Of a stretch of DNA of 57,711 nt, positions 40,242 to 49,091 are shown piece by piece (position 1 is the stretch's first letter; each line of letters opens with the position of its first letter). The stretch lies in IMG/VR virus record IMGVR_UViG_3300009506_000037, positions 1-57,711 of that record; one strand, given 5' to 3'. The notes under the pieces were generated by a model. It saw only the letters and a list, made by a program, of their open reading frames with translations, was not told the DNA's origin and ran no database searches. This stretch comes from a virus. A program made the position numbers and the translations under genes.

Positions 40242-41339
40242 TTAGGCGGAAGCGAATCGCGGTTTGTCGTCAACGATCCGGCCTTCGCGGCCTGCAGCGA
40301 GGATGTCTTTCTCAATATCTCTCGCTTCTTTTTCACGGCCCTTGTACTTCCCGCGGCGTTTGTCCTGATAGAACTGGTTAATATACGCAGAGGTATAAAC
40401 TTCCTTCTCACCAGCCAGTGGCGCCCCAGCTCCCGTGGAAGCTGGCATGACAATCTCATCCGGGACAGCGTCGGGGCCTTCATTAGAAGCGCCCGTGTCC
40501 GTAGATGGCTTTTTCGGGGTTACCGTGCCCGCAAAGTCAATGAAGAACTGTGCTGCCCGGTTGACATCAAGGTTATCCCGCGCCTCGTTCAGGTAATGCT
40601 GGCGCTCATGCTGTGTGTACGGCACAGTTTCAGCCAAAAAGACATGAAACTCAGGGTCCTTATTGATGTCCCGCCAGTTTTTCCCGGTGGCATCTTGTAC
40701 CACCCGTTCCAACTGCGACCAGAAATCACGGTCGGTTGTGACCTTGACGGTCTCAATCACCTGCTTCTGGTTTTCTTGCAGTGAAGCTACTGTGTTCTGC
40801 AGGGCCATAATCTGCTTGGCCAGATCCGCGTTTGATTGAGCAGAAATCTTGGAAACGAGTTCGATATACCCTTCTCCGTACTGCTCGATTTCCTCATCGG
40901 AAATCTCAATCTTCGGTACTGGCGCCGGCGTATTCTGTTGCGCCTGCTGTGACCGGAGCTGATTCTGCAGATCTTCAAGCTGCGCAGCTAACCAGTCATT
41001 GCGCTGGAGCGATTCATCCAGCTGTCCGCGGAGCTTCGGCAATTCACGGTCATAGAGCTGTTTCATGCCCTTGAACCGTTTTTCCCAGTCCGTGGCCTGA
41101 TCCGGAGTAAGTTCCTCACTTATCTCGGGGGCCGTCAGTCCGGGCTGTGCAGTACCAGCTTCTGCTGTCTGCTGCTCTACAGCCTTCTGGCGGGCTTCTT
41201 CTGCCGCCTTCTGCGCTGCTGCCTGTTCTTCCGGGGTTTGGACCTGTGCCGGACCGGTGTCTTCCGGTGATTGGTTCAGGGCCGTTTGAAGCCGTACGGC
41301 TTCGCTCGCTTGTTTCTTCACTGCCTTTGGTAAAGCCAT
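40242..41339 (-). CDS. Capsid scaffolding protein (365 aa)
   Basis: ATG 41339 has GAGAGG; the in-frame start at 41444 lies in the promoter leader and is rejected. The protein is highly charged and helical with an Ala/Gln/Glu-rich N terminus, a coiled coil around residues 110-150 and the end GKYKGREKEARDIEKDILAAGREG. It precedes the coat gene. Scaffolds guide procapsid assembly and leave before DNA packaging. Confidence 0.85.
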   Translation of the reverse strand: MALPKAVKKQASEAVRLQTALNQSPEDTGPAQVQTPEEQAAAQKAAEEARQKAVEQQTAEAGTAQPGLTAPEISEELTPDQATDWEKRFKGMKQLYDRELPKLRGQLDESLQRNDWLAAQLEDLQNQLRSQQAQQNTPAPVPKIEISDEEIEQYGEGYIELVSKISAQSNADLAKQIMALQNTVASLQENQKQVIETVKVTTDRDFWSQLERVVQDATGKNWRDINKDPEFHVFLAETVPYTQHERQHYLNEARDNLDVNRAAQFFIDFAGTVTPKKPSTDTGASNEGPDAVPDEIVMPASTGAGAPLAGEKEVYTSAYINQFYQDKRRGKYKGREKEARDIEKDILAAGREGRIVDDKPRFASA

Positions 41340-41454
41340 CGTTTTCCTCTCGGTCTGCAAACCGTCTGATGGTGAGCTTTCGCGCCATAGAGCGGGACTT
41401 GCGGTTGAACCTACAAAGCGACATAACTCGGTTCTATAGGCCAATAAAATTCAC

Positions 41455-41667
41455 TTATGTTGAGTGTAGACGTTCCCGGCTGTTTTTTGCAAGTGCTACC
41501 AGCTCTTTTAATTCCAGAGCCGCACCTTGCGCCCGGTACACGCCGGGGACATCGGTCTCCAATGCCTCGGCCATCTTGGCGTCCAGACACTCCTGCAGGA
41601 ACTGCTGGATCATAATTCCATCCAACGAGGCGAATGCCTGCATCACTCGGTCGCCCGCTTTAACCAT
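41455..41667 (-). CDS. Hypothetical small protein (70 aa)
   Basis: MVKAGDRVMQAFASLDGIMIQQFLQECLDA then a helical end. No motif is recognised beyond helices. It lies between two virion genes, and its last codons contain the scaffold-coat promoter (41463). Confidence 0.78.
   Translation of the reverse strand: MVKAGDRVMQAFASLDGIMIQQFLQECLDAKMAEALETDVPGVYRAQGAALELKELVALAKNSRERLHST
41463..41492 (-). promoter_or_regulatory. Promoter for scaffold and coat
   Basis: On the minus strand TTGCAA (41487-41492) is 18 bases before TACACT (41463-41468) in the string GTCTACACTCAA, matching the phage-wide TCTACACT -10 motif. The leader to the scaffold start is about 115 bases. Confidence 0.68.
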
Positions 41668-41687
41668 CCCCTCTCTCCTTGTGCGCG

Positions 41688-41954
41688 TTAGTTAACGTCG
41701 ACAGAAATATCACTGCCCGAGGTCAACGTGACCCGCAGCTGGTACCCAGCTTCCGGGGCCAAGAACTGCGTGGTGAAATTGTTACTGCCGCTGAACTGTA
41801 CGACCTGTTCCCACGTGGTACCGCCGTCCGGGCTGATTTCCAGCGCAGCGTTGGTAAATGTTCCCCACGCCAGCACCATGTAATTCCGGGCTTCACCGTT
41901 ATCAAACGGGACAGCGGCGCTGCTGCCGGAAGCGAGATTAATTGCGATGTGCAT
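41688..41954 (-). CDS. Probable minor head protein (88 aa)
   Basis: A beta-rich protein (MHIAINLASGSSAAVPFDNG, ISPDGGTTWEQVV, SGSDISVDVN), similar in pattern to small immunoglobulin-like decoration or fibre-attached domains. It overlaps the portal stop by one base. Role by context only. Confidence 0.72.
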   Translation of the reverse strand: MHIAINLASGSSAAVPFDNGEARNYMVLAWGTFTNAALEISPDGGTTWEQVVQFSGSNNFTTQFLAPEAGYQLRVTLTSGSDISVDVN

Positions 41955-44293
41955 CAGGTTTCTCCTGAGTTCATGTCGACCTGCTCTTTCTTGACGGTGC
42001 CATTTTGAGCGTCGATATACAGATTGATAATCGGGGCTTTCTCTGTTTCGGTCTCCCCGGCGTTGGTTTTGGATTCGGTCTGTGCCCGGATCTTCTCGAT
42101 TTCCAGTTCCCGCTTGCGCTGTTCCGCTTCACGCTGGATGTCGGCCTGCAGCTCATCGGTCCGAGCCTGCTCTTCCATAAGCTGACGCTTATATTCGTAC
42201 TCGCGTGACAGCTTGGCCATGTCGTAGCGTTCCTTGATGGCGGTCTTCTCTTTCTCTGCCTGCATCTCGGCCTGCAGCTTCTTCTGGAAATTGGCCTCTT
42301 CCTGCGCCAGCCTGTCCTTGTCGGTCTGGGCTTTCAGCTTGGCGGCGATAACCTCGGGCGGTTCCTTCTGGCTCTGCTGTGCCTGCTCCTGCTGGCGCCG
42401 TGCGAACTCGTCTTGGTCCGGCACAATCTTGTCGACGTTCAGGTCCAGCAGGTCGGCAGCGGCGCGCAGAATCTCGATGCGGCCCTCGGATCCGATAATC
42501 TGCATGTCAATCGGGTTGTTGGTCATGTTCAGGAACTCGGCCCGGCGCATCTGTGCCTGCTCACGGGTGAGCATGGCGGTGGCGCCACGAGCCACGATCT
42601 GGACGTCGCCCTTGATGGTGATGTCCGGGTCGTACAGCATGTTGAAGGTGAAGGTCTGCTCAATCACTGGCTGAATGACCCCGGTGTCGATACTGGAGAT
42701 GGCCAGCTTGATGCCCTTGGAGGCGTTGTTCATCAGCATGGACAGGCCTGAAGCGGTGTTACCGGCGCCCCCAACCCGTTCATTACCATAGGCGTAGCGC
42801 GGGATACTGGTCGCGTCGTCGGCCCGGCGCTCGAATTGCTCGTAGACTGCCAGCAGCTCATTCGCGTTCGACTTCGGTTGGAAAAACCTTACCGCTTCGC
42901 GGCCACGGCCACTGACATCCGACTTGGTCTGGATGATCTTCCACGGGTACAGCTGCTCCACCACTTCCCCGTCAGCCAGACGATTGGCCTCGACCTCGAT
43001 CATTGGCCCGGAGGCAATACCGAGGTTATTCGACAGGGCGCGGGCGGTGGCATTACACATCCGCTGGTGGTCACGCATCAGTTTCGGGATAGAGATACCC
43101 CAGAACCCGCCCGGGATCTTCTGGAAGCAGGCCTTGTGGTACCCACGGCGACGCAGCGGGTCACGGTTCAGCACCGCACGCACCACGTGCCGGCCGATCT
43201 TGATGGCGTCAATCTCATACTCGGCCAGCGGGTCCGGGATCTGGTCGGGGTTTACGCCCCATTCCAGCAGGGACAGGCCGATCGCGCTACCGAAATAGTG
43301 CAGGCCGTCGATTGTGCCGTCACTCTGGCGCATCCAGTATTTGTCCTTGCCTTCGACCCGGGCGCGTTCGTAGTCGCGCCACAGCCAGTCTCGCAGTCCG
43401 CCACGGCCGTATTCTTCCAGCACGGCCCGTAGGGCGTCGTCGTTATAGCCTTTCATCCCAATCAGGTTGTGGATTTCGCGACGGCTGAACCGGATACGCT
43501 CGATGAAATCGCCGTCGTTTACGTCGCTGGCATGCGGTGCCGGGTAGACATCAAACGGGGACACCCGCTTGTATTCGAGGATGACCTCCTGCGACACGAT
43601 CGGCTGGCCACCCGGACCCCATTTCAGGCGGGTCTTCTTGCGCGGAATGGGCCCCTTCATGATGGCGGCCGGGAAGGTACAGAAGTCCTCGATGAATTCA
43701 CCCATAGATTCTTCCCAGTTCCCTTCGGTCAGCTGATCCTCAATCTTATTCTCCATACGTTCGGCGGAGTCGTCAGCGATTTCCTTGAGAGATTTCATGA
43801 TCTCATCGCGCATTTTGGCGGCGCGCTGGGTGATGTAGGCATCGTAGCCCTGTTCAGGGGGCTGTTCCGGCAGGGTCTGGGCGATGCGGTCAGATATCGC
43901 GCCAATCAGTTCCTCGGGGAGGTCTGGCATTGGTGTCGGGCTCAGGCCCCATGCCTTGTCGCCGGACGGCAGCAGGATGTCACGGATCCACGACACAGCG
44001 GCCCGGATCTTGGTGGCCGTCAGCATCATGTAAATTTCGGAACCACCCTGTGACCGGATGGCGGTCAGGGTTTCGTTGTCGTACTCGCCATTGCGCTGGC
44101 GCATGCACTCCAGCATCTCATCCATCCAGACCTCTTTGGCCCAGCGGTTGAGTTCCCACGCCTTGGAAATGTGGGCAGCTAGTTGGGATTCATATTCTGA
44201 GATGTCACGGTTGTCGGCTTCGGTTTTGGCCGCTTCTTCTTTGTTGATTTCCTCGTTACTTTTTACCCGGATCAGTCCGTAACTCGCCATCAT
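41954..44293 (-). CDS. Portal protein (779 aa)
   Basis: The size and pattern fit podovirus portals: GSEIYMMLTATKIRAAVSWIRDIL near residue 90, then KRVSPFDVYPAPHASDVNDG around 240 and GYHKACFQKIPGGFWG around 400, typical of the P22/Bcep22-type group. The last 170 residues are a long Lys/Glu/Gln coiled coil. The dodecameric portal is the DNA channel of the capsid and docks the terminase. ATGATG start; it overlaps the upstream gene by 38 bases. Confidence 0.92.
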   Translation of the reverse strand: MMASYGLIRVKSNEEINKEEAAKTEADNRDISEYESQLAAHISKAWELNRWAKEVWMDEMLECMRQRNGEYDNETLTAIRSQGGSEIYMMLTATKIRAAVSWIRDILLPSGDKAWGLSPTPMPDLPEELIGAISDRIAQTLPEQPPEQGYDAYITQRAAKMRDEIMKSLKEIADDSAERMENKIEDQLTEGNWEESMGEFIEDFCTFPAAIMKGPIPRKKTRLKWGPGGQPIVSQEVILEYKRVSPFDVYPAPHASDVNDGDFIERIRFSRREIHNLIGMKGYNDDALRAVLEEYGRGGLRDWLWRDYERARVEGKDKYWMRQSDGTIDGLHYFGSAIGLSLLEWGVNPDQIPDPLAEYEIDAIKIGRHVVRAVLNRDPLRRRGYHKACFQKIPGGFWGISIPKLMRDHQRMCNATARALSNNLGIASGPMIEVEANRLADGEVVEQLYPWKIIQTKSDVSGRGREAVRFFQPKSNANELLAVYEQFERRADDATSIPRYAYGNERVGGAGNTASGLSMLMNNASKGIKLAISSIDTGVIQPVIEQTFTFNMLYDPDITIKGDVQIVARGATAMLTREQAQMRRAEFLNMTNNPIDMQIIGSEGRIEILRAAADLLDLNVDKIVPDQDEFARRQQEQAQQSQKEPPEVIAAKLKAQTDKDRLAQEEANFQKKLQAEMQAEKEKTAIKERYDMAKLSREYEYKRQLMEEQARTDELQADIQREAEQRKRELEIEKIRAQTESKTNAGETETEKAPIINLYIDAQNGTVKKEQVDMNSGET

Positions 44294-44531
44294 TTACCCC
44301 TGTGTCCTTCACTTCGGACTCAATGTGGTCTGCGAGCGCTCGCAGACCTACCACGAAATCGTCTGGCGGCATTCCGTTCATGAAGGTCATATTGACAGTG
44401 CGGCCATTGGCAATAATGTTATGGCCTTTCCCGTCAACGATCGGGCTACCAAATACCATGGAGAGCTGATACATCATCGTCCCTTCCATGTTGGTAGCAC
44501 GCTCCATCTTCGCGTGCACCAGTTCGCTCAT
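44256..44531 (-). CDS. Hypothetical protein (91 aa)
   Basis: ATG 44531 has GAGAGAGGAG. The protein is a short mixed alpha/beta chain (MSELVHAKMERATNMEG, then GLRALADHIESEVKD). No recognised family. Located between terminase and portal; it overlaps the portal start. Confidence 0.78.
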   Translation of the reverse strand: MSELVHAKMERATNMEGTMMYQLSMVFGSPIVDGKGHNIIANGRTVNMTFMNGMPPDDFVVGLRALADHIESEVKDTGVNDGELRTDPGKK

Positions 44532-44557
44532 AAATTCTCTCCTCTCTCGTGATAAAA

Positions 44558-44896
44558 TTATTTTATCAGGTTGTCGGTCAATTTATATACCAAATCCATG
44601 GCCCTGTCATTATTCTTCCGCAAATCATCAATATGCGAAAGCAGGGCGTTCTGTGGCAATTCGCGGCCTTCTGACGGGCGGATCCCATGCCGCCAGAGCT
44701 CGTTCATCAGCTCCTGCATGTCGTCCCGGGACAGGTCCAGACCGTGCGCAACCGGGTCGGCGATAACGTGCCCGGGCTCAATCCGGACAAATTTCGGCAC
44801 TTCCATCACGTTATAGGAATGGTCATCGTTGCGGATATAGGGCGTCATGCGGTACGTCCCATTGAAGTTCAATTCATCGAAGATCTTGAATAACAT
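44558..44896 (-). CDS. Hypothetical protein (112 aa)
   Basis: It begins MLFKIFDELNFNGTYRMTPYIRN. The C-terminal half is helical and charged (SHIDDLRKNNDRAMDLVYKLT), consistent with oligomerisation. It sits directly after terL. Function unknown. Confidence 0.78.
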   Translation of the reverse strand: MLFKIFDELNFNGTYRMTPYIRNDDHSYNVMEVPKFVRIEPGHVIADPVAHGLDLSRDDMQELMNELWRHGIRPSEGRELPQNALLSHIDDLRKNNDRAMDLVYKLTDNLIK

Positions 44897-44909
44897 GGTG
44901 TTTCCTCTC

Positions 44910-46397
44910 TCAGGCTGCCCAGCCTTTAGAGCTGCGGCGTTGCACGGGTTTGGCGGAGACCCGCTCGATCTTGAGACCCTCCAGCGTTTCCATCACGCCA
45001 TACTGCAGGCCCTCGTGGATATGGGAATAGATGTTCTTTTTCGGCGCGTCCTTGTAGCGCTCCTCACTGGCGACCTGTACCCGTTCGTACTGGTAGGCAC
45101 CATTGAATCCCTTCCGCAAATAACGGCACCGAGGGCTCAGCAGGAAGGCTGGCTCGCCGTCGGAGTCGTAGGTGGTCAGATACTTGGCCACAGACTCCCG
45201 GCGCTTCACGTATTCCTGCGTGCTGGCGGGTTCGGTGGGAACCCCCTCCTCTGCCAGAATCTCCATGCAGGTGTCTTCCGTGGACTGAGCGCGCTGCGTT
45301 CCCGCTGGGTCGCCCCATGCCCGGATGGACATGCCGGCGTACTCGTTGTTCAGCTTGGGTCGCAGTACCTCGGTAACAAAACGACGCACCCCCATGTCCA
45401 GCGCGACGACTTCATCAAGGACACGGATCTGGCCCTTGGGCGATATCTGGAAGATTGCACAGGCTGGCGTTAGCCCGAAATCGAATCCCAGCATCAGCGG
45501 CATGCCGCGCATCGGCTCAATGTCTTCGGTTGCGCAATGGAGGTGGTCGTTATACTCAGGATATACCGGCTTGCCATCGTAGACGGTGGCGTACTCACCC
45601 ATGATGTAGCCCCGGATCCAGTCCTCAGACTTGCCCGGGACGAGGTTCAGCCAGTAATCGTATCCAAGTTGCTGGTTGCCTACGTTCTCCGCCCGCGGGT
45701 TCGGCACATATAGCGTCATCCCGTTGGCGTCCATGGTCTTCAGGAGGGCGCCGGGTTGGCGGAAAAAGGCGTGGTTGCTGGGCTTCTCGACCTCAGCGAG
45801 GTTATACCACCAGTGGTCATCGTCTGGCGGGTTGGTGTCCATGATCAAACCGGTGAAGGTAATCGGTGCCCCGTCACGTTTGGAGGGGTAACGAGCCAGA
45901 CGAGAGCTAACCGCCTCCACAATCGCGTACGGTATCTCTCGAGCTTCGTTGATCCACGCCATGGTCAGCTCCATGGATAGGACCTTTTTCACGTCCTTGG
46001 GTTTATCCAGTGACATGAATAGGACTTCGAATTCCAGCAGCGTGCCGTTCGGGAAGTCTTCGGTCGGCGGGGCAGGGAGCTTGGCGGTACCGGTGATCGG
46101 CGCACCCCAGTTGATATTGACGACATTCGGCGGGAACCATTCCTGCCATGTCTTGATGGTCGTCGACTTCAATTCTGGGTAAGAGTTACGAATCACCGCG
46201 CAGCGGAACTTGCGAATCCCGTGGCGGTTGGGGGCCTGCTGCATACCGCGAGCCATCAGCTCGATGCAGCAGGCGACGGACTTGCCGGACCCGATGGGGC
46301 CCATGAGCCCCCTCACATAGGCATTGGAGGAGTGAAACTGCGCCGGGGTGTGCTCGGCGACATAAGTAATATCTATGGGCTCTGGGGCTTCACTCAC
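44910..46397 (-). CDS. terL: Terminase large subunit (495 aa)
   Basis: Walker A is GPIGSGKS (residues 33-40), Walker B and catalytic Glu are MAWINEARE (146-154), and the C-terminal nuclease has LMLGFDFGLTP near residue 300 with its Asp metal ligand. The enzyme pumps DNA into the procapsid and cuts concatemers. It is separated from the small subunit (50251) by the lysis cassette. The headful or cohesive-end mode cannot be judged from this. Confidence 0.95.
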   Translation of the reverse strand: MSEAPEPIDITYVAEHTPAQFHSSNAYVRGLMGPIGSGKSVACCIELMARGMQQAPNRHGIRKFRCAVIRNSYPELKSTTIKTWQEWFPPNVVNINWGAPITGTAKLPAPPTEDFPNGTLLEFEVLFMSLDKPKDVKKVLSMELTMAWINEAREIPYAIVEAVSSRLARYPSKRDGAPITFTGLIMDTNPPDDDHWWYNLAEVEKPSNHAFFRQPGALLKTMDANGMTLYVPNPRAENVGNQQLGYDYWLNLVPGKSEDWIRGYIMGEYATVYDGKPVYPEYNDHLHCATEDIEPMRGMPLMLGFDFGLTPACAIFQISPKGQIRVLDEVVALDMGVRRFVTEVLRPKLNNEYAGMSIRAWGDPAGTQRAQSTEDTCMEILAEEGVPTEPASTQEYVKRRESVAKYLTTYDSDGEPAFLLSPRCRYLRKGFNGAYQYERVQVASEERYKDAPKKNIYSHIHEGLQYGVMETLEGLKIERVSAKPVQRRSSKGWAA

Positions 46398-46705
46398 AAC
46401 AGACCATGCTTTATCAGCTCACCCGGTGATGCGGTCACCGTGGGCTGACGGACGCCCTCACAGATCACGACCGGCAGGCCGTTGACGCTATCCCGGTCGG
46501 AGTTATGGCGGGCAGCAGTGAACTGCTCAGCATAGTCTACCATCCGATGATAGTCTGCGACGTTCATCAGCACGTACTGCGGTTCGATATTGTGCTCACG
46601 GAACCGCTCCATCTGTGCGCGGATTGCTTCCAACATGTCTTCACCCTTGCAGCCGTAACAAACCCCATTTCCGAAGTTTTTTACCTCACGAATTTGCGGT
46701 TGCAT
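46394..46705 (-). CDS. Hypothetical protein (103 aa)
   Basis: It overlaps the terL start by 4 bases and begins MQPQIREVKNFGNGVCYGCKGED, with CYGC as a possible metal or redox site. The middle (AIRAQMERFREHNIEPQYVLMNVADYHRM) looks like an alpha/beta fold. It is the first gene behind the strong promoter at 46742. Function unknown. Confidence 0.8.
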   Translation of the reverse strand: MQPQIREVKNFGNGVCYGCKGEDMLEAIRAQMERFREHNIEPQYVLMNVADYHRMVDYAEQFTAARHNSDRDSVNGLPVVICEGVRQPTVTASPGELIKHGLL

Positions 46706-46741
46706 TTGGCTCTCCAGTTCTACAGGTGTCTATTTGTTGGA

Positions 46742-46770
46742 AGTATAGAATCTGTTTATGGGTATATCAA
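46742..46770 (-). promoter_or_regulatory. Strong promoter for terL, portal and downstream genes
   Basis: On the minus strand TTGATA (46765-46770), a 17-base spacer, and TATACT (46742-46747). One of the best sigma70 matches in the genome, it lies at the end of the upstream gene and faces terL. Confidence 0.85.
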
Positions 46771-47075
46771 TGAATTTTTATCAACAGGTGTCGAATTCCG
46801 AGCACAATCCCAAAGAACAGTACGCTGAAAATCAGGAAGAAAATCAATGGGTGGTCATTGCTTTTCAGGTTGTCGATCTTCTCCCGGGCCTCCGCGCAGT
46901 GGTCCTTGGTGAAGAAGATGACGTTCAGGATCTTGCAGGTCAGCAGGATGGCGCCCTTGCGTGACTGGCGGCCTAAGCGGGAGCTGATAGTTTCACGTGG
47001 GTCCCCGAGCAGTAACCAGTTCGCCAGCTGGTCCAGTGCAAGAAATGGTTGTAACAACAGTTCTTTGGCTTTCAT
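46767..47075 (-). CDS. Small membrane protein (102 aa)
   Basis: ATG 47075 has GAGAGAGGG. The N-terminal two thirds contain LALDQLANWLLLGDPRETISSRLGR and DHCAEAREKIDNL, a pattern common in short phage proteins that carry a conserved HC site; a C-terminal hydrophobic segment (about residues 76-95) suggests a membrane anchor. It lies beside the lysis genes, but a direct role in lysis is not shown. Confidence 0.78.
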   Translation of the reverse strand: MKAKELLLQPFLALDQLANWLLLGDPRETISSRLGRQSRKGAILLTCKILNVIFFTKDHCAEAREKIDNLKSNDHPLIFFLIFSVLFFGIVLGIRHLLIKIH

Positions 47076-47087
47076 AGTCCCTCTCTC

Positions 47088-47121
47088 AAAATTGAAGGGT
47101 GGGCAGCGTTAACTGCCCACC
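47088..47121 (-). terminator. Rho-independent terminator
   Basis: On the minus strand GGTGGGCAG and CTGCCCACC (47113-47121 and 47098-47106) form a 9-bp stem followed by CTTCAATTTT. It ends the transcript of the beta-rich protein at 47135. Confidence 0.75.
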
Positions 47122-47134
47122 GACAGGACGATTA

Positions 47135-47554
47135 TTACGCGAAGGTAATAGCGCCTGAGATTGCCAGACCACCGGTCGGTAATACCAGAACCAGATAGAA
47201 GGTCGGGGTGCCCACGTCAGTCAATGCGACATTGACCACGCCATTGGCATCCGTTACCAGCTTCCCTGACAAATCAGCGACCGATTCGATGATGGCACCA
47301 GCTGCGCCTGCAGCTACACCACCGGTCGGCGCGACGGTACTGGGGGTGGCCCCAGCCGCGTCATCTGCCAGATAGAAGTCAAGAACAGCGACTTCGCTCA
47401 GGTTCTTCCCTTCGGCGTCCTTCAGCTGAACAGCAACGTCAATCACATTCGTAGCTTCCGCGCCTACGGTCTGAACCGCTTTGACGGGCTTCATCTGAAT
47501 GGATTCGTTGCCAAAGAACAGCTGACCTACGTTTAACACTTCACGCCATGACAT
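47135..47554 (-). CDS. Probable minor virion protein (139 aa)
   Basis: The protein starts MSWREVLNVGQLFFGNESIQ and contains Ala/Gly-rich stretches and a carbohydrate-binding-like beta pattern (VAVQLKDAEGKNLSEVAVLDF, ANGVVNVALTD). Such domains occur in phage decoration and structural proteins. It has its own flanking hairpins (47617 and 47098), suggesting a discrete transcript end. Confidence 0.7.
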   Translation of the reverse strand: MSWREVLNVGQLFFGNESIQMKPVKAVQTVGAEATNVIDVAVQLKDAEGKNLSEVAVLDFYLADDAAGATPSTVAPTGGVAAGAAGAIIESVADLSGKLVTDANGVVNVALTDVGTPTFYLVLVLPTGGLAISGAITFA

Positions 47555-47616
47555 AGCGATTCTCCTGTAGGTTGCTCACCAGCCAATCCATGGCCCCTTT
47601 GGTAAGATTAAACACG

Positions 47617-47638
47617 GAAGCGGGACTCAGCCCGCTTC
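47617..47638 (-). other. Intergenic hairpin
   Basis: GAAGCGGG (47617-47624) and CCCGCTTC (47631-47638) pair perfectly around a six-base loop. No T tract follows on the minus strand, so it is a weak terminator or mRNA stabiliser. Confidence 0.5.
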
Positions 47639-47640
47639 AA

Positions 47641-47835
47641 TTACGATACGATTGCGCCAGTATCTGCCCGCAGCCAGTTGGTGCCGTTGCTAAATGCCAA
47701 GCAGGCATTGGTAGCAGCATCACTGACCATGATCACCGGGGTATAACCATCGGTGACGGCAGGTACGGTAGGCAAAGTCGCAACGGTGTAGACAGGAACC
47801 AGATTCCCGCCCTTGCTTTCGTTAAACAGTCCCAT
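47641..47835 (-). CDS. Small virion-like protein (64 aa)
   Basis: ATG 47835 has AGGAGA upstream, whereas the in-frame start at 47958 lies past the spacer. The protein (MGLFNESKGGNLVPVY..., ending NWLRADTGAIVS) matches the layout of short head or fibre-linked beta proteins, where SNGTNWLRADTG is common. Role by pattern only. Confidence 0.75.
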   Translation of the reverse strand: MGLFNESKGGNLVPVYTVATLPTVPAVTDGYTPVIMVSDAATNACLAFSNGTNWLRADTGAIVS

Positions 47836-47970
47836 TCGACTATCTCCTATAACGACGTTGAAGTTCCCATACGGGTCCCATTCCACTCTCGATAGGGTGG
47901 CCCTTGTTGTTCCACCCACCGGCCTCGAGAGAGGAGAAGAGAAACCAGCGTGCGGCAAGGGCCATAAAAT

Positions 47971-48213
47971 CTACTCATTAACTGAGTTTATAACATCCTC
48001 AAGCGTTTTAATACGCTCACGACACAGGGTGTCACGCCACACCAGCCGCTCATAGGCTGACTGTGACAGGCAGGACAGCTCGCTCGCCTTGACCGACGGG
48101 TAGGCCGGCTCCGGCGGGATCTTGTCCTTCAGGTTCGGGAGCTCGCTGACATGGCAGCAAGCGCTACTCAAAATGGCGGCGGTCGCCAGTACGAGCACGT
48201 TTAACGGCTTCAC
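47971..48213 (-). CDS. Outer-membrane spanin lipoprotein, Rz1-like (80 aa)
   Basis: GTG 48213 follows GGAGGAGAAGG. The N terminus (residues 5-18) is a hydrophobic signal sequence ending SSAC, a lipobox-like site at C19, followed by a Pro-rich segment (KDKIPPEPAYP). It overlaps the end of the Rz-like gene in another frame by 50 bases, the classic Rz/Rz1 arrangement. With Rz it fuses inner and outer membranes at lysis. Confidence 0.82.
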   Translation of the reverse strand: MKPLNVLVLATAAILSSACCHVSELPNLKDKIPPEPAYPSVKASELSCLSQSAYERLVWRDTLCRERIKTLEDVINSVNE

Positions 48214-48403
48214 GGACCTTCTCCTCCTCCCGGCGCAGGCCATGCTTGATGGCGACGTCTGCGCGATGCTCAGCCGCTCTGGCGGCCTTCTGGCGCTGTG
48301 TGGCCTCCTTGGCCCGCTTCAGCTGCTCAGAGCGCAGCAGGAAGCCGAGGAGACCGATGATAGCCGCGATGGCGGCGTAGAAATAAACCTTAAGTTGTCC
48401 CAC
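48164..48403 (-). CDS. Inner-membrane spanin, Rz-like (79 aa)
   Basis: An N-terminal membrane anchor (residues 5-22, VYFYAAIAAIIGLLGFLL) precedes a long charged helix (residues 24-75), as in i-spanins. The overlap with the lipoprotein gene supports the assignment. It starts inside the end of the holin-like gene. Confidence 0.83.
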   Translation of the reverse strand: MGQLKVYFYAAIAAIIGLLGFLLRSEQLKRAKEATQRQKAARAAEHRADVAIKHGLRREEEKVREAVKRARTGDRRHFE

Positions 48404-48626
48404 TGACTTTGACCTGTGGCGCCTTGCGTTTCTTTTCGCCCAGCGGGGTGGTGGTCACCCGGCGCAGGACATAGAAGACCACGGCCAACACGACGTAGCT
48501 CAGGCCATACCACTTGCCCAGCAGGTCCTGCAGCAGGTGGAAATTGGCCTCAAGCAGCCCCAGTGCCCCCACGATCACGGTGACGTCCACGGTGCGGGAC
48601 CCCTGTACAATACCGGTATATTTCAT
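48390..48626 (-). CDS. Probable holin (78 aa)
   Basis: ATG 48626 overlaps the upstream stop (ATGA); the long frame from 48842 is antisense to nothing but crosses another gene and is rejected. There are two hydrophobic segments (about residues 14-25 and 38-54) and a basic C-terminal tail (GEKKRKAPQVKV), as in small holins that form pores for endolysin release. Confidence 0.72.
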   Translation of the reverse strand: MKYTGIVQGSRTVDVTVIVGALGLLEANFHLLQDLLGKWYGLSYVVLAVVFYVLRRVTTTPLGEKKRKAPQVKVSGTT

Positions 48627-48922
48627 GTCATCTCCTCGATGTGCCGGACCAGCCCGCAGCGGATGCACTGGCAGCGCTGTTCCGGTAATACGTAATGGGC
48701 GTCGCCGCCACAGGTACAGACCCATCGGGTATCGTCCACGGCCGCCGTGCGGTAGTGCCAGACGCCCTTGTTCGTGCCACAGTTCGGACAGTCCATGTAA
48801 TCGACGCCAACCGGCACGACGGCTGTCCAGCGATGTTGGCATTCCAGACAGACCGCTTCCCCACTCAGGTGGTGGTCATTGTCCTTGATGCGTTGGAACT
48901 TGATGATCTCCGCCAAGCTCAC
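48623..48922 (-). CDS. Zinc-ribbon protein in the lysis module (99 aa)
   Basis: The start is GTG 48922. CLEC (25-28) and CPNC (45-48), then CTCG (69-72) and CQCIRC near 84-89, give two or three zinc ribbons. Such small ribbons occur in phage proteins of unknown role. It is placed between membrane proteins and coupled to the holin start. Confidence 0.76.
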   Translation of the reverse strand: MSLAEIIKFQRIKDNDHHLSGEAVCLECQHRWTAVVPVGVDYMDCPNCGTNKGVWHYRTAAVDDTRWVCTCGGDAHYVLPEQRCQCIRCGLVRHIEEMT

Positions 48923-49091
48923 ACCCCGAGTAGTAGTAATTGACCACCGTGGTCAGTTGTTTCTTGTTTGCCGCGATCTGCTCGCTCTTGTCGACACTGT
49001 CATACCCCAGATACCCGGCCAATGCGGTAATCAGGGCCAGTAACATGCCCATCAGCTTGACCGCGTCAATCCAGTCAGTCAGTGCTGACAT
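48876..49091 (-). CDS. Small membrane protein, alternative holin candidate (71 aa)
   Basis: MSALTDWIDAVKLMGMLLALITALAGYLGY gives one strong N-terminal membrane segment (about residues 10-29), followed by a charged helix and a variable tail. Single-segment proteins next to endolysins can act as holins or antiholins. It overlaps the amidase and ribbon genes. Confidence 0.72.
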   Translation of the reverse strand: MSALTDWIDAVKLMGMLLALITALAGYLGYDSVDKSEQIAANKKQLTTVVNYYYSGCELGGDHQVPTHQGQ